A DNA stretch of 64,000 nt, from contig OZ018394.1 of NCBI GenBank assembly GCA_963969525.1, positions 32,428,447 to 32,492,446 of the forward strand, given 5' to 3'. This document shows, in pieces, positions 12,001 to 23,800 of the stretch. Origin of the DNA: Ontholestes murinus (lineage: Eukaryota > Arthropoda > Insecta > Coleoptera > Staphylinidae). The stretch's first letter is position 1; each line of letters begins with the position of its first letter. The notes under the pieces are model-generated. The model made no database searches. It was not told the DNA's origin and saw only the letters and a program-made list of their open reading frames with translations. The translations under genes were made by a program, and so were the position numbers.

Positions 12001-15000
12001 GAGGTCTCATGTTCACATATTAAAGATATATTAGACTTAATAAATAGTAAAAAAAAACTCAGGACATATATGGTCTCGCACCAATAATTATAAAATCTGT
12101 GGGGGACATAATCATTGTGCCACTAACAAGACTGGTCAATGACTGCATTAGAGAAGGGAGATCCTAATGACCCGAATGACTCTAGACCAATATTTATTAT
12201 ATCAGTTGTAGCTAAGATATTTGAAATAGTATTATATAAACAAATAATACATTATTTAGAGACCAATCATTTGCTCTCGGACAATCAGTTTGGGTTTAGA
12301 CACTGAAAGAATACTATGCAAGCAATAGTAAAATTAGTGGATGATGTTTTAAGTGGTCTGAAAACCAAGTCCTATACGTTCTTCTCTTGCACAGGCGAGC
12401 CATTAGAGTTATGTACGGTTTGAACTATAGGGAAGACTGCAGACACATATACAGTAGTGCAAGAATAATAACTTTGCCTTGCCTCTATATAATGGATTGT
12501 TTAATATGGGCAAAAAAATCAAACGCAGTATATTTCACAAAATAAAGTACATGATTACAATGCACGTAGCAATGACTTTTTGAGACCATAGCAGACTATC
12601 AAAATCACAAAATGGACTACGATGTTATGCTCCAAAATTTTATAATTTATTACCAGTTCATATAAAAACACTTAACATTAAATTATTTAAACGTAGGATA
12701 AAACAGTATTGACTCGACAAATCATTTTACAGCATTGATGAGTTTTTAACAAACCAACATAGCTTTTAAATATGTGTGTTTAGTTATAAATTTTAACTGT
12801 AGCTTCACTAGATATTCTTATGTATTTATTTATTTAATCATTTGCCTTTCTACCTTTCGGAGTAGGGCGTATTCTTATGTAACACTTTTTTAACATGTTG
12901 TATGTCTGTATGTAGGTATTTATGTTAGAAATTTAAAGTTTTATGTTAATAATTTATATATAATTGTAGCATGTATATCGTGAATAATTTTAATGTTAAT
13001 TTTAAGTATGTTTTATGTATGTAAAGATATGACTGGTGTAAACAATGAACTTGTACAAGCCCAATAAAATTTATTAATATTATTATTAATATTTCTGCAC
13101 TGAATCCGTGTACATCCGTGCAATCTACATCTAATTTTATGAACTACTTCTCGGTTGGCAAACTTTTTTTAAATTTTGGCCAGGTTTATTTATGCTTTGG
13201 TCCACTGCGTCATCATTATAATTTGTAGTTTTTTTAAACTATTTTTAAATGCATTCATTCATCTCAGCTTCTTTGAAAGTTCAAAATTTGTACTCAAATT
13301 GGTTAGAAATCATGGTTTAAGCATCGGGAGATGAACCAGATAAAATATTATACCTGATAGGTAACGCCATAAGAGAAAAAGATATTCTCTTATTACTAAC
13401 GTAAGCAAAAAATCAATTTGGGCTACTTTTTTGTATGCTACATACAGGGGCGTCTCCTTAATGTGGGGAAATGGCTAGACCATAGATTCCTAGGGTCAAA
13501 ATATAATGATTTAACGAAACTTATATACATTCAAAAATTTACGGTTAAGCCGGAATTTGTCTTCAAAGTTCCAAAAATTTGTATTTCTTTTGTTTATAAC
13601 AATTGAACGCTTTATTTGATTAAAATGAAATTTATTATTAATAACTACTACAATACATAATTTCAGTTATTATGGTAGTTGGTGAGTGTCAGACAGTATA
13701 AAGAAACAGTAGTACCACCACTTAAAAACTAAAATATTTTTTTAATTTAATCTTATTATCCTTAATTATGTTATGATAAAGATATGTGCTTTTGTTGAAT
13801 TTGGTTCTCGTTTATCACGTGGTGAAACAGACACAACTATTAAGATATTTTTATACACCACAATATGAACAAAAAAACGAAAACTGGATTAAATTAGAAT
13901 ATGTTAATGATCTATCTAATAAAATAAAAAATTGCGTAACTGGGAATGAATTTAACATTATATGTACAAATTCAACGAATATCGGCAAACTCGTAATAAA
14001 TAACAAAAAATTAATAAATAAATCCAACAAATGCGGCATATATGAGATCCAATGTGGTGAATGTGATGCCACATATGTTGGTCAAACCGGAAGAACTTTC
14101 AGTAAAAAATTAAAAGAACATAGAAAAGCCATATTAGACAATAAAGGCACCACCGGTTTCGCCAAATATTGCATCGCACATAACCACTTCTTCGAAGAAA
14201 ATAATTTTAAGATTTTGCATTCAGGTAACAAGAACCGTAATCTAAATCTCCGAGAAGGATTAGAAATAAACAAAGCGCTAAAACGGGTAAAACACTTCGT
14301 AAACGAAAACGATGAAATCTGAAGTTCCTCAATTATGACCGCCCTCATTACCTGAATGTATAAATTTTAGTATTTAAGCAAAAATATTTTACCTTCTGTA
14401 CCATTCCTAGATAATGATGTAAAAATCGAAACTAGTCGGAATAAATCGTAAAAATTGTGAAACCAACCAAGTGCCTTTCTATAAACAACCCCTAAGATAT
14501 GTGCTATAAATTTATAAAAAAAAAATCTTTACACATTCCTTCTTTAGTAGTGTGACAATTACGTAAACAATTAAAGCATGAGAGGATTGGTTAAATAAAT
14601 GTGTTAACTTAAAACCTACATATGTATATATTTTTACACATAATTCGCCCAATATTTACATTTAGGACATACCTTATATTGTTAAAGATTAAAAGATCAT
14701 GATCTAGAGGGAAATAAAAGAACTTTATTGGGATACAATAACATACAAATAGTAGCATCATTCATTTGTACACATTCCCATTTTTTCACTCATTCTTTAA
14801 AAAGCCAGTATCATTTATTTTCACATGTTATTATACTTGATTCTAGCTGGCGTCACATGCATCTCTTCTTCTGTGGTTCGTATGCATCTTCTTGTCGCCT
14901 TTCTCATTTTTCTGCTTGCATAATGATAATCTTCATAGAACCATTACACATTTTTCCATGTTTTTTCTACACTTTCTTTCGCATCCTACTATGACATCCT

Positions 15001-16158
15001 CCAACTTTTCCATTTATCTAACATTATTACACATAACCTTCTAACGGGTGTCCAACAATTATTGGCGTTGGAATAAAAAAGGTATGTCGATTCTTACATG
15101 TTGCAAATAAATGAACTGACATTTTTAATGCACATTTAGGTGACAATTAACATGTCAGTTCATTTATTTGGCACATGAAAGAATTGACCTACGTTTTTGA
15201 TTCCAACGCCACCCGCGACTGCAATAATTGTTTTATATTGTGTTCCTTATATTCCTAATGACATTTACACCACTCTCTAAATTCAAACATACTTGTTCTT
15301 GCTCTGGCTTATTATACTTGCCTACCTGTATCTATACCTTCGATATATGGTCTGATTCCCAGTCTTCTACTTTTATTCTTCTAATTTCTAGGTCTACAGC
15401 AATATCTACTTCTTTGATAACGCCTTTCTTTTCTAAGACTACATATCAGGCTACACATACATAAGCGCAATAATTACAAATAAAAGTATATTTTTATTAT
15501 CTTTATTATATCTTTGTACTCCATTCTTATAAAATAAATATCACAAAAATATATTACAAAATTTTATAACGTATGCGTAAAATTATTAATTTTATTTTAC
15601 AAAACAGTGATTATTTTTCTTATATTTGCAGATATTCCTAATTTCAAGCTGCATTACCTATACTTTCTCTAAAGATCACCATCATGCCAGTTCATACACA
15701 TCAATTCACAGCATCGCTATTCCAGACCATCATCACCAAGGAGAATCTCACCTCGATGAACATTACCCACACGTATGTAAATTAAAATTTTATAATTTAA
15801 ATTAATTTGCTATAAGTATACAGTATACAAAAAAAATGCAATAACAAATATTAAATATTTGACCTACTAATACATTTTGTATATATTTTAGCATCACCCA
15901 AAATATGCATATAAATATGGTGTAGAAGATAAGCATACCGGAGACTACAAGTCTCAACATGAACATCGTGTTGGGGACACTGTAAAAGGACAATACATGG
16001 TTATTCAGCCCGATGGAAGAATTCGTACTGTTTACTACAGCGCTGATAAACATGCGGGATTCAATGCTCACGTCGATTATTCTGGACACGCTTATCATCC
16101 AGAAGAATATGGACACGGAGAACACCATTCTCACGAAAATCTTCATGATGTTTTATAA
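9077..16158 (+). CDS. RR-2 cuticular protein 1 (three exons)
   Basis: Structural protein of the cuticle, secreted by epidermis, binding chitin through an extended Rebers-Riddiford domain of RR-2 type. Coding exons: 9077-9088 (Met-Phe-Ile-Lys, then gtatgt), 15632-15772 and 15892-16158, all phase 0, total 139 residues. Residues 1 to about 17 form a signal peptide (MFIKIFLISSCITYTFS). A His/Ser-rich linker follows. The last exon starts HHPKYAYKYGVEDKHTGDYK and contains QPDGRIRTVYYSADKHAGFN, the RR-2 core, then SGHAYHP and a His-rich tail ending HDVL. The splice sites are tgcag|ATATTC, ACAC|gtatgt and tttag|CATCAC. Compared with its paralogs it has a longer His/Glu tail. Intron 1 is about 6.5 kb and packed with transposons. 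A TATA box precedes it and AATAAA follows at 16188. The micro-exon is assigned by position, promoter and identity of design with the two paralogs; the last two exons are secure. Confidence 0.88.
9134..9281 (+). mobile_element. Penelope-like mini-element with hammerhead-like motif
   Basis: A short insertion in intron 1 of cuticle gene 1, just after the donor site. It is bounded by 25-bp perfect inverted arms (9139-9163 and 9251-9275, ATAACTTTAAATAAAATAAA...). Between them, 9181-9217 contains TGATAATGAC, then a short GAC/GTC stem, then GAAACTATAGTC. The order matches a type-I hammerhead ribozyme core of Penelope-like elements with a palindromic stem III (ACTATAGT), but the conserved CTGANGA box is altered. 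Similar motifs occur at 14407, 38650 and 51135. No coding capacity. Confidence 0.5.
9282..10440. other. intron 1 of cuticle gene 1, unassigned stretch
   Basis: AT-rich intronic sequence. The one long frame (9641-9922 +) is rich in Phe, Ile and Asn, typical of chance frames in AT-rich DNA, and shows no domain. No repeat boundary was recognised. Confidence 0.45.
10441..13095 (+). mobile_element. jockey/CR1-like LINE, copy 2, with internal deletion
   Basis: ORF1 remains are at 10450-10842 (basic, Lys/Asn-rich) and 10854-11105, which ends with the EWQSIHYKKKNK and CTGVAENSTIKG pattern of jockey-type ORF1 tails. ORF2 starts mid-endonuclease at 11035-11463 (CIDNIFSN, LTDHVAIALT), has one in-frame stop at 11461-11463, and after a 161-bp insertion continues at 11674-12087. 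Further RT sequence at about 12150-12300 includes DSRPIF, KIFEIVLYKQ and DNQFGFR. The catalytic RT centre is deleted; the sequence resumes at about 12378 with LHRRAIRVMYGL and the C-terminal domain. The 3' end is CCCAATAAAA plus (ATT)n at about 13060-13092, as in copy 1. It lies in intron 1 of cuticle gene 1 on the same strand. Confidence 0.8.
11509..11677. mobile_element. 161-bp TTAA-flanked MITE (piggyBac-like)
   Basis: TTAA at 11509-11512 and 11674-11677 bracket a 161-bp element. Its ends are CACGTTCGCCGCCA and TGGCGGTGAACGTG, imperfect inverted repeats of about 14 bp. Inside are GACCGCCAGCGGTC (about 11567) and ACCGCCAGCGGT (about 11643), a repeated GC-rich palindrome. No coding capacity. 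The TTAA duplication is the hallmark of the piggyBac superfamily; the family itself is not identified. It interrupts ORF2 of the surrounding LINE, and the LINE reading frame on both sides is the same if one TTAA is counted once. Confidence 0.75.
13096..13785. other. intron 1 of cuticle gene 1, unassigned stretch
   Basis: No domain was recognised. A 62-codon frame at 13418-13606 (+) has no identifiable motif. The sequence from about 13680 leads into the Penelope-like fragment. Confidence 0.4.
13786..14480 (+). mobile_element. Penelope-like element 3' fragment with GIY-YIG endonuclease
   Basis: The open frame 13786-14322 (178 codons) ends in a GIY-YIG endonuclease domain, which in Penelope-like elements follows the reverse transcriptase. 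Residues 84-86 are GIY and 97-99 YVG; the CGECDATYVGQTGRTF segment, EH at 111-112 and LREGLEI near 155-161 fit the family, including the late catalytic Glu. The reverse transcriptase is absent, so this is a 5'-truncated copy. Its 3' UTR at 14407-14437 carries GATAATGATG...ATCGAAACTAGTC, a hammerhead-like motif with palindromic stem III ACTAGT, then GTGAAACCAACCAAGTG, also seen in the hairpin at 38.6 kb. It sits in intron 1 of cuticle gene 1. Confidence 0.8.
14481..15050. other. T-rich intronic stretch, unassigned
   Basis: The sequence around 14730-15000 (and again 15232-15460, beyond the MITE) is rich in Thr/Ser/His/Phe codons on + and Lys/Glu/Arg codons on -. The - strand therefore looks like a decayed basic coding sequence cut by the MITE at 15051. 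No family was recognised. Confidence 0.3.
15051..15231. mobile_element. foldback MITE, about 180 bp
   Basis: Left arm from about 15051 (ATTATTGGCGTTGGAATAAA ... CATGTTGCAAATAAATGAAC) pairs with the right arm ending about 15231 (GTTCATTTATTTGGCACATG ... ATTCCAACGCCACCCG), each about 75 nt with scattered mismatches. The outer ends ACAATTATT and AATAATTGT also pair. No open frame. The flanking decayed coding-like DNA on both sides looks continuous, supporting insertion into an older repeat. Confidence 0.7.
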
Positions 16159-16187
16159 TGTATTTAGACTGTGTATAAAATTGTTAC

Positions 16188-16193
16188 AATAAA
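16188..16193 (+). terminator. polyadenylation signal of cuticle gene 1
   Basis: AATAAA 30 nt after the stop codon at 16156-16158, the first such hexamer downstream. Confidence 0.7.
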
Positions 16194-17774
16194 TGTTATT
16201 ATTATAGTTAATATAAATGTGTTCTTATTGTTTAAATAATAAAAAAAAGATTAGTGTCTAAAACCCATGTTTTGCATAAAAGAAGAAAAACTGGTACAAC
16301 GTACGAAATAGTTGATCAAAACCTGGAAGAACTCTTCACGAGTTTCATAAATCCATATATGGTACAGCAACTTAGCGAAGAATCATTAAACGGGTTCAAG
16401 AATGATTTGAAACACTTTATCATCCTACGGCATAGAAACAACTGAAGGACACCTCGACGAAGAAAACGCCATTACATTTCACACCACAGGTACAGAAATA
16501 ATCAAGAAGATCAGAAGAAAACAATGAAAAGTATATAAATATCTAAGGAAAGAACCACAGAAAAAAAAACTAAAACAGAGAAACATCTACTTAAAATCGA
16601 ATAAAGATGAAAAGCTGTTATTGTAAACCACACAGAATATTTACTTCTATTTACACCCACAACTTTATAATTGAAATTAACTAATTAATTAGTCATAGTG
16701 TAATTTAACCCGCAGTAAGTTAGAAAATTATCTTCAAAAACCATTACATATACACCGCGATGGTACATTTCCTATACATTCAAATTTAATGGCCACTTTA
16801 ATTAGGAGACAGTATAATTTCTCCATTTCACCACATAAGCTGCCTGGCAATTCCCATTCGTATATCTAAATGTAAATCGAATTAATGCACACGAAGTGAA
16901 AATAATTACCATCCTAGCACACTTTAGATATGCTACCTGGCTTCCTGGTATTAAATTTTAAATAAAAACACAAACACATCTAATTAGTTCCGGTAATATA
17001 AAAAAATATGTATCGAGTACAATTTCATAACATCGAGAAAAAATATATTTACATTATTATACATCTTATAGTTTATGCATTCTTAATTTTGTAATTAGTA
17101 CCTTTATAACAATATTTTTTACTTTTAATGGTATGTTTGGAATTAATTCGAAAAATTTATTTTCTAAAATATTCGAAAAACAAATTTTCTACAACGTAAA
17201 GAACTTATATATTTTTATTAGCTAATATTCAGTATAAATTTTAGAAGCAAAGCGTTTAAAGAAATGATATAAATAGCTATAATACCCCTCGGAGTTCTTT
17301 TATGTAAATATATTCTAGTTTTAAGCAACAAAAAGTCGAACCATAATATTAATTTCTTCATTAGTTATCAAATCGAACGCGTGTTGTCAGTCCTAAACAT
17401 TGCTCCAGTATAAGCCACACGAATAAATAAATCGATCATTACGTGATAACATCAATTCAGCCATAATATTATACAATTATCCGTAATTAAAATAGCAGAT
17501 CCTCCGTTTATAAGAACAGTTACAACGAAAATTAATCTGACAAATCTGTAATTTATCGACACGGGGAATCGCATACGCGGTTTAATCGTTCAATTAACGA
17601 TGATAACTGTCGCGAAATGATACACTGTGATTAGAAATTCCGAGCTGATTGCATTTCCGTTATTATCCAACATACCAAACTCGGATTCCGCATGATATTT
17701 AAATTTCGAGAAAGGGGCATTACATAAATGCCGAAACAAAAAACAAACGAGTGGTGGGTGACATCATGTTTTGA
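16194..17774. other. intergenic DNA between cuticle genes 1 and 2
   Basis: At 16254-16440 (+) and, one frame over, to about 16530 there is a coding-like remnant (FINPYMVQQLSEESLNGFKN, then EGHLDEENAITFHTTG and a basic end). It looks like the tail of an old mobile-element protein, of unknown family. The interval from about 17350 to 17770 is less AT-biased and is the presumed upstream region of cuticle gene 2. A 33-bp stretch at 17184-17217 recurs almost identically at 51384-51415. Confidence 0.4.
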
Positions 17775-17782
17775 TATAAAAA
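17775..17782 (+). promoter_or_regulatory. TATA box of cuticle gene 2
   Basis: TATAAAAA lies 84 bp before the start codon at 17859; initiation would be expected near 17805-17815, giving a short 5' UTR similar to gene 1. Confidence 0.65.
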
Positions 17783-17858
17783 TCTCGTTTTAGGTCTAAT
17801 TAGAGACAGAGTTAATTGATAATTCAAATAGTCTGTGCTGAAGTTTCTTCGTTTTAAG

Positions 17859-20800
17859 ATGTATTTTAAGGTATGATTTATATTAATATTTATTTTAACT
17901 GAAGTTAAAAAGTAAATGACAAAAATAATAAAATTATTAAAATCACACATCACGATACATTTTTATAAATAAATATCGTAATGGTTTTTACTCCATTATT
18001 GTTGATGTAACCACGTATAACATTTGTATTTATTAATAACAATAATAATATAAACAATGTGTGAATCTAACAAAACATTCATAGATTTTTACATAAATTT
18101 AATAAATGAAAATAATTTGATTGTTGATTTAAACACTTGGTATGATACAATATAAAAAACAATACAAATCGCAATGGGTTAAGTGAGAAGTAGAAATAAT
18201 TATAAACAATAATATACGACAAAAATATTTAAATTAACTCTCTTAGTAAGACATTTATAGATTACTTTAATTAACTTCAATTGTTAAAAGTATAGATTTA
18301 ATATAATAATATTTAAATTAAACATGTACAATGATAATTTAATACAATTCATATTGAAACTATTTAATAATAAGTTAAATCTCACCTATTAAAATTATGG
18401 TTTCAATTACAATAAAGTAATTTACAGAAAGTTTATTTTAGAATAGTCGAATAGCGTTTAATAAGAAATAATAAAGGATACGTTTTATTTGAGGAAAGTT
18501 GCCTTAGCAACAATATATAATAAATAATTGAACTCTATAATTCTAATGTATAAAAAATGTAGAATTGAAAAGGATACATCCATTAATCAATTATAAAAAC
18601 ATAAATTAATTATAGAATCACTGCTAATGTGTGGCGCTTTCTATTGCTGGAATTTTAATTTTTGATTATCATAAATAAATCATTTGTTCTGGCGTTTACT
18701 TTAGCAATATTCATAGGTTAAATAAAAAAAATACTTCTTATCAGATATGTAAATGATTTTTTTAATAATAATTTTTATATTTTCAGGTGTTACTTCTCGT
18801 AGCTGTAATTACGTGTGCTTGGGCCCAACATGAAGAAGAACATTATGAATACGTAAGACTTTTTGTATACCTATTACATGCATTTTTATATTATAAGATA
18901 TATAAAAAGTACACGTTAACAATAATAAATTATAGATTGTATCCAAAATAATCAAAAATTTTACCACGATATATACACTATTCACGTTGTTTTTGCATAA
19001 TGGGTGGCCATGATTTATCTTTTAATGTTTTAACTATTCGTCAATTTTCCGTTACTCAAGCGCCCGACATGTGAACCTGTCAAAATACATACAGTGTTGC
19101 TAAAGTCCGTTATTTGTCAAAAAAATACTGATAAATTTCTTTAAATTGCCAATAATTATTAGCGCTGAAATTAAAATAGCAATAAAAAAGTGTTATGTTC
19201 AATACAGAAGATCCGCCAAATTTCAGCCGTGATGATATTTGTATTAGACTGCAGAACATATTTTCAGTAAGTAAAAACTAAGTTAAGTTCTTTTTATTCA
19301 TCAATTGATTCCTAGGTGAGTACAAGAACAATAGCAAAAATAGTGCAGGAAAAAAATCGAAAATTTAAGCACCTCATTATCTGGCAAAAGTGTCAAAACC
19401 GACATTTTCACCAATCATATGTTTAGGAAAGACCTGCAACAACTTATTTGGCAATATAACTCAAAAAAAGTGAATATTTTACGTTAGATGACCTTTTGGC
19501 TAATTCGCGAGAAAGTTTAGAATTTAAAGGTGGGAGAACAACTTTATACAAAATTCTGAAATCGATGGGATACAAGTATAAATTGGTAAACGGTCGCAAA
19601 ATTTTATGTGAACAAAAACATATCGTTGTAGCTAAAATTACATTTTTCAGAAAATTTTTATAGTTTCAAAATTCTAGTGAAAATTTTACGTTTGAATATC
19701 TTGACGAAACGTGGATTTACCAAAATGGGTCGGCAATTCGTCGTTGGGTACACGATTCAGATTTGAAAAGTAATCCACGCAAAATTGAAAGTGAAAGGTC
19801 AAATACAATTTTACACGCAGGATGTCATTTAGGTTTTTTGAAGGGATGTGATTTATTGTTAAATTCAAAAAATAATGTTAGGGATTATCATAAAATAATG
19901 GATGGAAACTTATTTCAAAATTGGCTAAATATTCAGCTTATTCCTGCTTTGGCAAAGTTAGATAAAAAAATGTGTAGTGATTTCGGTGCAGCTGGACAAA
20001 CCACCTACAGTTTCATCTAAAAAAAGTCGAATGAAGGAATGGCTGATTTAGCACAACGTAGAAATCAGGGATAACTTTTCGAAAAACCAACTATGGAAGT
20101 TGATCAAACCTATCAAAATTATTAGTAATCTACGATATGTAACAGATGAGACATTGAGAGAACATGGACATGAGGTTCTTAGATTACCCCCATACCATTG
20201 TCAATACGATCCAATTGAAATGGCATGGGCATTTAGTAAAACCTATTATAACAAGCACATAAATTCGCAACCATCTTCTAAAGACAGAGCAGCGAATTTA
20301 TGGCTTGAGTCTATTTCGAAATGCACTCCTGAAATGTGGAAAAAATTTTGTAGACATTGTGAACAACTTATTTCGGAAGATTGGGCGAAATTAATTGGAA
20401 ATCTTTCATTTGATAACATTCCCCCTTTAATAATTATATTAGGAGAATCGGACTCGGACTCTGATTGGTATTTTGATACAAATAATGATTTAGAATTAGA
20501 AGTTGAATAGTTTTGTTCTTTTTTGTAGGATAGGTGTGTAAAAATTTGGAATAAAAGTTCGAAAAAAGTAAGGTAAAGTTATTAAAATAAGCAGGTACAA
20601 GATTTTTTATAAATTTTGTTTTAGGAATATTTTGGTTAAAATCAGAAATGTACTGAGAATTGGGTGATCTGGCCGCACATAAACTATCTGCAATCACCAT
20701 TACGATTAAGTTCTTTTAGTCAAGAAAATTAGAAAATTGCACATTTTAGAAGTTAACTCAATATATTTTTTTCTTTACCTACTGAAATTCGGAAAATAAT

Positions 20801-23800
20801 TTTAATAATTAATTAATTAATAATATAGTGAATTTAAAAGTAACATGGCTTGTGTTTAATTGTGACTATTTTTCTGCTGGAACCTAGTAAAACTGACAAC
20901 AACGCACAAAATGTTGACACTACTTGTAACCTCAAACTTATAGAAAAATATCACCTAATTCAGCAGACAGTTTTAGTGCCAACATAAATGCTAAATTTCC
21001 ATGGCCTCCCATTATGCAAAAACAATGTGAATATACTAACGACCGTTCTAAAAAGTTGAAACACTTTGAGAACTAGTCTGAGATATCTGAGATAAAATCA
21101 TTCCCGCGTGTAAAGTACTAGTTCACAGAAGATGTTAGCATCAACCATCTTTATACGTGCGTAATCTTATGGTGGGCATGACTTGAAGAATCCTACATCA
21201 GTTTCTGATATTTTTCTAAAAATATCATTTATCAAGTATATCTTATATAACTTATTTTAAAAGTCAATAGAGTTTCTTTTAACTTTCATCTTATGGATTA
21301 GATCTATGATGGATGTAACAAATACTAATATTTTTAAAATTTCTAGAATTTAAATATTTTATACTGTAATTGTCCTATTTACGGAACGGTAAGAATATTC
21401 TATATTTTGCAGTTCGTGACTTCTTCTTCGTGAAAGATTTCTGACTACATAAATCTAATCCGTGCATATTTCTTCCCGCTTGTATCACTTGTTATTATTG
21501 CTTCAGTTAATTTGTGTCTGGATTTTAGATTGCAATTGAATTATAACTTAACATCATTATCGATAAATGAATATCAGCAAAAATAATTTTTAAATTTTTG
21601 TCATGTTTATATAACCTATTTATATTATTAACCTGTTACATCTTCAATTATTGAGCAACATATCACTAACACGATTTTATGACAACAAACCCTTCTGCTA
21701 GTTCTCTATTGAGTGGTTTAGGTTCAGATCATAGATTATTCATTCATTCTTTATACCTTTGGTTTACATAATGCACTGGAAAAATTAGGTACTTAATGCT
21801 CTAATTTTTCCAAATTGTTAACTGCTGTTGTGAAATGAGAACACCCTTTCAGATAAACTTCTTCACCTCCACGCTTATTACTGTCTAATATATTTTGTTT
21901 TAAATTGAATCATTTTCTATTAGATTGATTATCCAGCTCACAACAATTTTAATTCTAATAATTCATCCATATACTTTCTTAGCACATTAATTTACGAGAA
22001 GTGCATTTATATTTCAAATTTTGATCGTCCATTATATGTTTCCTTTTAAAATTACTGCTAAAATTTGTGATATAAAACATATGTTTAAGTATTTTTTACT
22101 ACATAAATTAAAGAGATGTGCATTTATATTTAAATTTTTGATTGTCTATTATTGGTTTGCTTTTCCAATAACTGCTAAAGGTATTCTATCTAGTATATCA
22201 GAGTAACTATTTTGAAAACAGCGTTGTTGGTGTATCAAATGGCAAGAAACATTTAAGGAAAATTTTCCGGAATCAACGCGTCATAACTTCTAAAATTTGA
22301 ACGTCTGTAGGAACGTCGTTGCTGTTCTGAAAAGGATAACCCTCGCCCTTTTGCATTTTATCAAATGGAGTTCAAGAATTTCAAGTTCATTAGCAACAAA
22401 GATTTTTGATTCAATTCTTTCAATTAAAACTTTAATCTTTAGCAAGTTGTACAAATATTTTAAAGCCTTTGATCAATAATGCATTCAAATACTTTCTAAC
22501 CACACTTTTGTTTTTATTTCCCAATTACTGCTGAAGCTAGTCCTTAAATCTCAGTTTGAACGAACCATTGCAATGAATCAATCTTTTTACTTAGTAAAAT
22601 ATCAGACCAATTATTCTGAGTTTTATGTAGAAGTTACTGTCACTATTATCAATTGGCAACGCATCATCAACGCAATTTTTACTGGGATCACGCTAACATG
22701 TTTTGGTGCTCAGGTTTGAGTTAGAGAGGCTATTTTTCTGGAATTCATTATTTTGAAATTTATAAATTGAACTTCAAAAATAAGTATAAGTAAATTAGCA
22801 GCAAATATTTCTGATGCAGGTCTAATTTAAATATATTTTTCATCAGCCTATACAAATAATTTAGATCTAAGATGTATAATTCATTGAAATATTTTCTAAA
22901 CACATTAATTAACAGGATATTTATATACAAATTTTTGATTTTTGTTATTTGTTCGTTTTTCCAATCACTTCTAAAGCTAGTCCTTGATTTTCAATTTTAA
23001 CTAACCATTTAAATGAATTAATCTTCTTATAGATTCAAACCTTGGACTAGGTATTCTGAAAATGATATTAGTCTCTTTTACAGACGTTGGGCAATGACTG
23101 CCGTAGTTTTTGTAAATTTTATTTTACTGTCACCATTATCAAATAACAGAGTATAATTAACAAAACTTCTTTTGGATTTATGCTTTATACTCTCTAATAT
23201 ATCTTGGTCTACAGATTGAGTAAGAGAGGTTGTAATTTTTTTCTGGCCTTCTTTATATAGTAATTTATCAAATGAAGTAAAACAAATTCTGATTTTCTGA
23301 ATTTCTGATGAAGCTCTATTTTTTAAAAACACTCGATTACATATTAAATGCACCGTCCAGAAAAAATAATACGATTATTACAAAACTTCGTGAAAATAAA
23401 TGTTCAATCGTTGGTACAAAATGATTAAACAATCAAAACAAAAACATTTTAATTTAAAAGGAAAATAATGAGTAACATCGCCTCGCACAGTAATGCAAGA
23501 ATTTACCTTTCTAGGCATACTTAGAATCAAATGGTCTATATCTGCTTAAGGCATCTCATTCAAAGCAACTTCTAACTGAAGTCTTAGATCATCTAAGTTG
23601 TCAGGAGATCTGGAAATGTTGCGAACTCTTTTACCCATTATATCCCAGACATGCTTGATGGGGTTTTAGTCGGAAGATCTTGCTGCCCAAGGCAACATTT
23701 CCAAATCCGCTTCTTATAAGACACCCTTGTAATGTTTTCCGTGTGAAGTCTTGCTTCTTGCTCCTATTAGGTAGCGTCTGCATAAATGGCACCGCGACGG

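Noticed and set aside
14082..14348. 88-codon - strand frame
   Set aside because: Antisense of the GIY-YIG domain.
15802..16146. 114-codon - strand frame with hydrophobic character
   Set aside because: It is the antisense of the RR-2 exon of cuticle gene 1 and shows no domain of its own.
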